From contig JAIEQQ010000492.1 of assembly GCA_019747615.1 (NCBI GenBank), positions 1-8,211 of the forward strand: a stretch of DNA of 8,211 nt. The letters are read 5' to 3'. Position numbers and translations under genes: made by a program. This DNA is from Phycisphaerales bacterium. Lineage in GTDB: Bacteria; Planctomycetota; Phycisphaerae; Phycisphaerales; UBA1924. The notes beneath the pieces are model-generated. The model saw only the letters and a list, made by a program, of their open reading frames with translations. It had not been told where the DNA came from and ran no database searches. Positions 1 to 4,774 of this stretch are shown one piece after another. Every line of letters starts with the position of its first letter. Position 1 is the stretch's first letter.

Positions 1-2
1 AG

Positions 3-1316
3 GACGCCCGCAACGGCAGCAACGCCCCCCAGCCCCCCTACGCCGTAGCGGATTCTGACCGCGACGAGAAGCTCTACTATGTGCAGAACTGGAGGGCCGA
101 CGTGGTGGCGTTGCTGAACCAAGATGGCCGACCGGTCGAGCACGTGCGCTACACGGCGTACGGCGCCCCGCGCCGGTTCCTCACTAGCCCGATCGACATC
201 GCCTACGACACCGGTGACGCGCTGCCCCCCAAGGGCCCGCCCATCAACACGCCGAACAACGGCGTACAAGACGGCGATTACAACCTGTTCTTCGCGAAGT
301 TCTTTGGCTCACTCCCCGAAGCCGACGTCGCCAACGACGCTGGCGCGCCGCTACCGCCCTTCGGCCCACAAGGTGCCAACAACGGCGTGAACGAAGGCGA
401 CTACAACTTCCTCTTCAGCGTCTTCTTCGACGGCTGGGACAACGGCGAGGCCAACGCCGTGAGCTCCGCCTCGATCGGCAACACCATCGGCTACGCCGGC
501 TACGAGTACGACCCGATCCTCATCACACCCACCGCTGTCTCGGCAACACCCGGCACCGGCTCCGCCGCCTACTACCACGTCCGCCACCGCGTCTACGACG
601 CCAACCTCGGCCGCTGGACGCGAAGGGACCCGCTAGGGTATCACGATGGGATGGGGTTGTATGAGTATGTTATGTCCGTTCCGCTTATTGCGAGCGATCC
701 GCGCGGCCTCGCTGCAGCAGGGTGCGGAGCGTCTTGTCAGGTTTCAGAGCCTGCTACTTCACCAACACTTCCGGGCATGACACCGCCAGCCCCTTCAAAG
801 CTGGCCTGTGTATCACCTGACGTAGTTCTACCGCCAAATATTAGAGAGCCTGGTAGTTTTGATAGCCCGACACGTAAACGTTGTCTTACCTACTGTCTTG
901 AGGGCGGACTCGGCCGAATGTTCTGTGAGGATGGAAAGCCATTCATTTGCATTTGTCCCGCGAATATTAAGAAGAGATTTCCCGACGGTGGAGACGATTT
1001 CAGAACGAGCTACCGAGCATGTGTTGAGGCGCATGAGCGAACCAATTGGAATCACCACACATGTGATCCGAAGAATCCGAATGCTGATCCGATTGAAAAA
1101 CCTGGTCATGGAAAAGCGGCTTGCAATGAGGCCGAGGCGTATCGCATTGAGGCATTATGTGCTGCAAAGATTAAATGCACCACTACGGATTGTGCGAAGG
1201 CAAGGGAGAGTGCGGTTAGCGAAGCATCTTGTCTTCAAGAACTTTGGATGCGTGCGTGCCGAGGTGGTGCTGCGCCTACCGTAGAGGAGGGAAATGCTTG
1301 CAGAAATCAAAAATAG
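3..1316 (+). CDS. Rhs protein, C-terminal part: core, dockerin-like insert, self-cleavage motif and Cys-rich tip (5' end outside window)
   Basis: The frame is open from the left edge, so the gene is cut at its 5' end; the GTG at 81 is internal. Numbering from that GTG, residues 1-36 are Rhs/YD core (QNWRADV, YTAYG). Residues 38-118 hold two dockerin-like motifs (NNGVQDGDYNLFF and NNGVNEGDYNFLF). Residues 137-210 are the hyperconserved core end: GYAGYE, YYHVRHRVYD, GRWTRRDPLGY, LYEYV and P-LIAS-DPRGL. In known Rhs/TcC proteins this core forms a beta-shell that encloses the tip and cuts it off after PxxxxDPxGL. The remaining 201 residues are a variable tip with 17 cysteines, richer in A+T than the core, which suggests a disulfide-rich exported domain. 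It has H318-E319-R-T-N322 and, 34 residues after H318, E352 in an EAY motif, which recalls a degenerate zincin metal site. The toxin activity is not recognised. The Rhs call is firm; a peptidase tip is a guess. Confidence 0.9.
   Translation, partial: DARNGSNAPQPPYAVADSDRDEKLYYVQNWRADVVALLNQDGRPVEHVRYTAYGAPRRFLTSPIDIAYDTGDALPPKGPPINTPNNGVQDGDYNLFFAKFFGSLPEADVANDAGAPLPPFGPQGANNGVNEGDYNFLFSVFFDGWDNGEANAVSSASIGNTIGYAGYEYDPILITPTAVSATPGTGSAAYYHVRHRVYDANLGRWTRRDPLGYHDGMGLYEYVMSVPLIASDPRGLAAAGCGASCQVSEPATSPTLPGMTPPAPSKLACVSPDVVLPPNIREPGSFDSPTRKRCLTYCLEGGLGRMFCEDGKPFICICPANIKKRFPDGGDDFRTSYRACVEAHERTNWNHHTCDPKNPNADPIEKPGHGKAACNEAEAYRIEALCAAKIKCTTTDCAKARESAVSEASCLQELWMRACRGGAAPTVEEGNACRNQK
192..434 (+). 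other. Paired dockerin-like (EF-hand-loop-like) insert in the Rhs core
   Basis: Two related segments of roughly 40 residues are inserted between the Rhs motifs YTAYG and GYAGYE. Each starts with a short D-rich stretch (DIAYDTGD, DVANDAGA), passes through a Pro/Gly linker, and ends in NNGV-(Q/N)-(D/E)-GDYN plus an aromatic helix (LFFAKFF, FLFSVFF). The ends match the second half of a dockerin calcium loop (hydrophobic at position 8, Asp at 12, then an aromatic or leucine). The acidic residues usual at positions 1 and 3 are missing, so calcium binding is uncertain. The downstream Rhs fragment carries the equivalent pair. Confidence 0.55.
627..710 (+). other. Rhs core self-cleavage block (GRW..RDP to PxxxxDPxGL)
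   Basis: The segment runs from the Asp of RDPLGY to the Leu of the motif P-LIAS-DPRGL. It contains two Asp residues 23 positions apart, as in Rhs/TcC C-terminal aspartyl autoproteases, where cleavage follows the final Leu. Predicted cut: between the Leu codon ending at 710 and the alanines that start the tip. Base composition and codon use change right after this block, as expected at the core/tip exchange junction. Confidence 0.75.
1285..1291 (+). promoter_or_regulatory. Shine-Dalgarno-like AGGAGGG before the putative immunity gene
   Basis: AGGAGGG lies inside the last codons of the Rhs tip, only two to three bases before the ATG at 1294, so the spacing is short. It is the only strong purine-rich site seen before a start in this window. 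It supports the overlapping start at 1294 over the ATG at 1318, which sits one base past the Rhs stop codon. Either start implies translational coupling to the Rhs gene. Confidence 0.45.
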
Positions 1317-2121
1317 AATGTCTCGTATTGTGGTGTGTATTTTTGTTTCTATTGTCATTGTCATTGCGTTTCCCCTAGCGTCGTGCCTGATGTCGCATCA
1401 GCCGTTATCGTGGACCGTTCGACGTGTTGAACATGCGGGTGTTCATGCAAACCAAGCGACGGCATCAAGCCTAGGAGGAATATTTGAGACAAATCGATAT
1501 TGGCAAGAGCCAGGCAATGCTGTGATGCCGGTTATCGGCCGGCCCGGTCTGTTCAGCAGGCATTTACCTGACGGTGCCGCGTATCGAGGACATCTTGAGA
1601 CCTCTGCTGGAGCGCTACCAACGCAGTTAGCAGCGTTGTCCACGCGCTCTCTGCAAGATCTTGGGCACCGAGCGATTATAAAAGGCGTTGGAACAGATGT
1701 TCAGACAATGTATGAACTTGATCCGCTCGAGTGTGTCGAAGTCGTTCGTCGTATGGTTCTGGCGTCACCTTGTGTTGAATTGCAGACTGCAGGGGTTCCG
1801 TTTAAATTTGTCCAAAGTGCTCGAGTAGGTGTGGGCGACTCTTGGATCTCGATACCGTCTTCAATGGAAACGTCTTTTTTGCGAGGGCCATCATTCGCGA
1901 TACCGGGACCTTTCATTTCCACCTGGCGTTTATACCTGGGCCCGTTCAGTGTCAACATTGCAGTATTTACATGTATTTGCTTTGGAGGTTTATTAGGCTA
2001 CGATAAGTTGGTGGCGTGGCGTCGGGCTCGCTGCCAGCTTTGTGTCTGGTGCGCTTACCCGAAACACCATGGTTTTGAGAAATGCCCAGAATGCGGACAC
2101 ATTGCGGGGTCTTCGTATTAA
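1294..2121 (+). CDS. Membrane protein with C-terminal zinc ribbon; putative immunity partner of the Rhs tip
   Basis: This 275-residue product is not recognised as a named family. Residues about 11-31 form a very hydrophobic N-terminal segment (signal anchor or signal peptide). A second hydrophobic stretch lies near residues 217-240. The bulk between them would then face the periplasm, while the tail is cytoplasmic. The tail has C247, C250, C253 and C264-PE-C267, a CxxC...CPECG rubredoxin-like ribbon common at the ends of planctomycete membrane proteins. The gene overlaps the Rhs tip by 23 bases and shares its lower GC, so the two probably move and are expressed together. Position and membrane topology suit an immunity protein against an exported toxin, but that role rests on context alone. 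Starting at the ATG at 1318 instead would shorten it by eight residues. Confidence 0.8.
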   Translation: MLAEIKNRMSRIVVCIFVSIVIVIAFPLASCLMSHQPLSWTVRRVEHAGVHANQATASSLGGIFETNRYWQEPGNAVMPVIGRPGLFSRHLPDGAAYRGHLETSAGALPTQLAALSTRSLQDLGHRAIIKGVGTDVQTMYELDPLECVEVVRRMVLASPCVELQTAGVPFKFVQSARVGVGDSWISIPSSMETSFLRGPSFAIPGPFISTWRLYLGPFSVNIAVFTCICFGGLLGYDKLVAWRRARCQLCVWCAYPKHHGFEKCPECGHIAGSSY

Positions 2122-2123
2122 GG

Positions 2124-2169
2124 GGGCGTGGCATTGAACGTGCCACTGGTCCGGCCCTGCGGACCAGTG
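2124..2169 (+). repeat. Cassette-end element, copy 1 (GGGCGTGGC plus hairpin)
   Basis: Starts three bases after the stop codon of the putative immunity gene with GGGCGTGGC (2124-2132) and ends with the hairpin at 2144-2169. A related element follows the second partner gene at 4321-4354. The GGGCGTGGC is identical (9/9) and 20 of 26 hairpin positions match; the spacer between the two parts is 12 bases shorter in the second copy. Rhs core similarity resumes immediately after this copy. Confidence 0.6.
2144..2169 (+). terminator. Perfect 10-bp hairpin between the two Rhs cassettes
   Basis: CACTGGTCCG (2144-2153), loop GCCCTG, then CGGACCAGTG (2160-2169) pair without mismatch. There is no T-run after it, so intrinsic termination is possible but not typical. 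It lies between the first immunity-like gene and the headless second Rhs piece. It could end transcription of the active cassette or mark a recombination boundary. Confidence 0.5.
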
Positions 2170-2224
2170 CGCCCTGGGCTACCGCATCGCCTGGCACTAC
2201 GACGTCAGCGGCAGCACGGCGGGC

Positions 2225-3691
2225 GTGCCCGATGGTGCCGTGAACACCACCGACCCGTGGTACGTCTTCGCCCATAACGACCGCTGGCAGAAGTGGGGCA
2301 CGTTCCGCGCCGCGATCGGGACGGGTTCAGGCAGTTCCTGGGGCGGCAGCGGCATCACGCCGGACGCGAACCCCAAGGAACTCTTCGTCCACCACCGCGC
2401 CGGTGCATCCGGGTACGGCGGCAGTTCGTATATCGATTCGTACCTCCGCCGCGACCGATCCGAAGAAGCCTGGCACGCCGCGGGCACCGCGAGCCGCGTG
2501 ATCCGGTACTATCTCCAGAACTGGAGGGCGGACGTGATCGGAACCGCGGGAGCCGGAGGATTCCTGACGAGCCACCTGCGCTACTCCGCGTACGGGGTCG
2601 CCATCCGCATCAACCCCGTGGACATCGTCGACGACGCCAACAACCCGCTCGGCCCCACCAGCGGCACCAACAACGGCGTCACCGAGGCCGACTTGAATGT
2701 CTTCGGCAGCGTGTTCTTCCAGGGCTCGCCCGCCAACGCGATCTGCGACATCGCCAGCGACGAATCCGGATTCATCGCCCCCGGCGGCAACGACGGCGTG
2801 ACCGAATCCGACTACAACATGTTCTACGCCAAGGTCTTCGACGGCGACTTCACCAACCCCAGCGACCTGGACACCGAGTTCGGCACCGGCTCAATGGGCG
2901 GCAACCGCATCGGCTACGCCGGCTACGAGATCGACCCGGTCCTCATCGGCTCCGGCTCCGGCGTGACGTCGAACGACCCGACCGCCTATTACCACGCCCG
3001 CCATGGCACGTACGACGTACAGCAAGCCGAAACAATTTCGGAGAATGACCTAGCTTCATCACCTGGACCTGGGTATCCCAGCCGCCCCGGCCCCATCGTG
3101 GACAGAAAGCCGACCCGCAAGAGCGGGGCAAACTATCTTGATAAGGCTGATCTTAAAAATTTGTGCGATGTGTGTTGTGGCCCCAACTCCCGCAGTCCAG
3201 GAGGTTGTGGGGCTCGTGGCTGCCGAATTGCTATGGACGAGTTTTTTGATAACCTGGAACGCAGTTGGAGAAGGTACCACGGACGGGGGCCCTATGATGA
3301 TGGCGGAGGTGACTCTGTCGGGGGATACCTGTGTTGGGACTGGTCAAGAATATTCATGAATGCGCTTGCCGATGTTAAAATGCACGGCGCGACCTCATGC
3401 TTGACCGGAACCATAAATCAGTATTATCGCAACCAGAGGGGACTGCCAACTTCTGACCACTATATGTTGGAAGTGACGATTTGCAAAAACACCTCGAACC
3501 CCAAGTGTACGTTCTGGCTCGACGATGGCTTTCTAAATGGTCACATCGTACACTTTAAAGGGCCTGGAGACCCATGGAAAAAACTTCCATTTCCGAGCTG
3601 GGACGAGGACGAGCGAATTCCACTCAGACCCTTCTCGGACCCTTCACTACCACGTTTACCCAAGCTTCCGCGCTGGTCGCCTCGCGAATAA
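2225..3691 (+). CDS. Orphan Rhs core fragment fused to a different C-terminal tip
   Basis: Rhs-like translation begins near 2171 (GYRIAWHYDV), well before the first usable start (GTG 2225), and the frame is closed by a stop at 2135. The piece therefore lacks its own beginning and resumes mid-core. Numbering from 2225: core motifs NDRWQ, SSYIDS, RYYLQNWRADV and SAYGV (up to about 124), two dockerin-like motifs (132-206), then RIGYAGYEIDP and AYYHARHGTYDV (228-265). The usual GRW..RDP..LYEY..P....DPxGL block is absent; after residue 265 a tip of different base composition follows directly. The tip has a Cys cluster (314-333), a C370-WDW motif, H412 in DHYMLEV, and D433-D434 in FWLDDGF. That Cys-His-Asp order recalls papain- or transglutaminase-like hydrolases. 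Most likely a silent, displaced cassette; independent translation from 2225 is possible but not supported by a ribosome site. Confidence 0.75.
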   Translation: MPDGAVNTTDPWYVFAHNDRWQKWGTFRAAIGTGSGSSWGGSGITPDANPKELFVHHRAGASGYGGSSYIDSYLRRDRSEEAWHAAGTASRVIRYYLQNWRADVIGTAGAGGFLTSHLRYSAYGVAIRINPVDIVDDANNPLGPTSGTNNGVTEADLNVFGSVFFQGSPANAICDIASDESGFIAPGGNDGVTESDYNMFYAKVFDGDFTNPSDLDTEFGTGSMGGNRIGYAGYEIDPVLIGSGSGVTSNDPTAYYHARHGTYDVQQAETISENDLASSPGPGYPSRPGPIVDRKPTRKSGANYLDKADLKNLCDVCCGPNSRSPGGCGARGCRIAMDEFFDNLERSWRRYHGRGPYDDGGGDSVGGYLCWDWSRIFMNALADVKMHGATSCLTGTINQYYRNQRGLPTSDHYMLEVTICKNTSNPKCTFWLDDGFLNGHIVHFKGPGDPWKKLPFPSWDEDERIPLRPFSDPSLPRLPKLPRWSPRE

Positions 3692-3763
3692 ATTGATCTG
3701 AGGAATTAGCCCTCGTATTGAACCCTCTCGTGTCCACTGTTCAACAATCACCATGACATCAAC

Positions 3764-4297
3764 ATGAACAAGAAAATAATTATTATTATTTTTGGTCTGA
3801 TGTGCCTATTCGCATTGCTGGGGATCGGGCATGGTTGTTCAAGGCAAGCTTCAAGCCAAGTTCCAAGCCAAGGTTTAACCTCGGGGTGGGCAAGCGTCGT
3901 TGTCGAAACACCCAGCGTGAATTTGTCTGCAATGCTCAACTATTCAAGCGATTTGCCCGACGTGGTAGTCCTAACCACCTACTGCCCGAGCGACTCGTCC
4001 GAGACACTGGTCGACATTGTAAAAGCAAAGAAAGTGATTGATCTGAAGAAACTGCAGGCTCAAGTTGCGGGTATGGATCGTGCGCAGCTTCCCTTGGACC
4101 CGGAGCATGTTATATCGTTCAGATTGTCAATCGACATTGATGGAGAGCGATACTATTATCACTATAGATTTTCTTCAGTAAACGAGATGTTCGACTATGT
4201 GAATAAGTTCTCAGAGACTGAGGTGATGTTCTCTGGACTCGATGGGCTACCGAAAATGTATTGGTTCAGAGTTAGCAAGCCTCCCAAGCTGCGTTAA
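3764..4297 (+). CDS. Small signal-anchored protein; putative immunity partner of the second tip
   Basis: This 177-residue protein is not recognised. Lys-Lys then a run of isoleucines and a hydrophobic stretch (residues 3-22) form a signal peptide or anchor, ending at GHGC25. That is a poor lipobox, so lipidation is doubtful. A Ser/Gln linker of repeated AAGCCAAG units (residues about 27-38) precedes a domain of mixed strands and helices, with an aromatic strand YYYHYRF and a C-terminal MYWFRV. It starts 72 bases after the orphan Rhs tip, has the same A+T-leaning composition, and is followed by the second cassette-end element. The layout matches the first tip/partner pair. The immunity role is inferred only from position and size. 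No Shine-Dalgarno site is seen before ATG 3764. Confidence 0.75.
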   Translation: MNKKIIIIIFGLMCLFALLGIGHGCSRQASSQVPSQGLTSGWASVVVETPSVNLSAMLNYSSDLPDVVVLTTYCPSDSSETLVDIVKAKKVIDLKKLQAQVAGMDRAQLPLDPEHVISFRLSIDIDGERYYYHYRFSSVNEMFDYVNKFSETEVMFSGLDGLPKMYWFRVSKPPKLR

Positions 4298-4320
4298 AGA
4301 TAGGAAAGACTTCACCGGGA

Positions 4321-4354
4321 GGGCGTGGCGCTGATCCGGCTTTGCGGAAGAGTG
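4321..4354 (+). repeat. Cassette-end element, copy 2 (degenerate)
   Basis: GGGCGTGGC (4321-4329) matches copy 1 exactly, and TCCGGCTTTGCGGA (4335-4348) matches 12 of 14 bases of TCCGGCCCTGCGGA in copy 1. The hairpin has decayed to a 4-bp inner stem (TCCG/CGGA) with a 6-base loop and an interrupted outer stem. It lies 23 bases after the stop codon of the second putative immunity gene, the same relative place as copy 1. Confidence 0.5.
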
Positions 4355-4431
4355 TCTTGAGCTGATGCCGCCCCCTCCGCCCCGCGCCGGCAGGCAGGGG
4401 CTCGGGCGTCGAGTTGTTTTCGGACGCAGCA

Positions 4432-4620
4432 CACGAGCACATCCGCCGCACACGCACGCGGCCCCTTCGCGAACGCACGCAGAACACTCGCCAGCGCAAC
4501 CGGAGCATCTGCACCCGCAAGCCGAGCCCCGCGTCAACGCGGCGGATCGCCGCGTCGCACGAGCAGAGCCTATGCACGCGCAACCGGAGCTTTTGCTAGC
4601 GCAAGCGGAGCAGCGCGATC
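4432..4620 (+). repeat. Degenerate 21-bp tandem repeat, about nine units
   Basis: Units start at 4432, 4453, 4474, 4495, 4516, 4537, 4558, 4579 and 4600. The core word CGCAA(C/G)CGGAGC is best kept at 4495, 4579 and 4600, with a near copy at 4516. Across the nine units, positions 7 and 12 are C every time and position 9 is G in eight. Because 21 is a multiple of three, every open frame reads as a 7-residue repeat: Ala/Gln/Glu-rich on plus, Cys/Ser/Ala-rich on minus. No start, ribosome site or conserved product supports coding, so I call it a minisatellite-like intergenic repeat. It fills much of the gene-free stretch 4298-4774. Confidence 0.7.
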
Positions 4621-4651
4621 CAGCCTTCCTGGGCTTGGGATTGTCGCCAGG

Positions 4652-4675
4652 CACTGAACGCAAAGCCGTTCAGTG
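4652..4675. terminator. 9-bp hairpin between convergent genes
   Basis: CACTGAACG (4652-4660), loop CAAAGC, CGTTCAGTG (4667-4675) pair perfectly. The site lies between the plus-strand Rhs locus and the minus-strand gene ending at 4775, where a bidirectional terminator would fit. No T-run follows on either strand. Like the hairpin at 2144, it has CACTG/CAGTG ends and a 6-base loop. Confidence 0.5.
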
Positions 4676-4716
4676 GCCGGGCGCAGTTGCCCCGCCCCGA
4701 TTGCAGTCCTCGCCTG

Positions 4717-4773
4717 CGAGCTCGCGCACACGGCTCTGACGAGCCCCGCCTCGGAGAGGCAGGCCACCCAGCC
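4717..4773. repeat. 57-bp direct repeat, copy A, next to the minus-strand gene's stop codon
   Basis: Matches 6469-6525 at 51 of 57 positions with no gaps. Here it includes two small perfect hairpins: GGCTC/GAGCC (4732-4736 with 4741-4745) and GCCTC/GAGGC (4748-4752 with 4756-4760). It ends one base from the stop codon of the minus-strand gene, so read on the minus strand it may also act as a terminator. I recall similar intergenic sequence from other planctomycete genomes, but cannot verify that here. Confidence 0.75.
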
Positions 4774-4774
4774 G

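Noticed and set aside
1032..1046. True HExxH zinc-protease site in the first Rhs tip
   Set aside because: The sequence reads H-E-R-T-N, so the second His is missing; kept only as a possible degenerate site.
2225..2227. GTG 2225 as the genuine start of an intact second Rhs gene
   Set aside because: Rhs-like translation already begins near 2171 in the same frame, and there is no ribosome site before 2225. The coordinate is kept for the CDS only because no better start exists after the stop at 2135.
3827..3838. Lipoprotein signal at GHGC in the second putative immunity protein
   Set aside because: His at -2 and Gly at -3 do not fit the usual [LVI][AST][GA]C lipobox; a plain signal peptide or anchor is safer.
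4432..4620. CRISPR array
   Set aside because: Units are contiguous 21-bp degenerate repeats with no unique spacers between conserved direct repeats.
4247..4739. Protein-coding genes on either strand over the intergenic repeat (4365-4739 plus, 4247-4663 minus)
   Set aside because: They are open only because the 21-bp repeat keeps frame. Composition is extreme (Cys/Ser/Ala or Ala/Pro/His), they run into neighbouring genes or repeat A, and there is no start signal.
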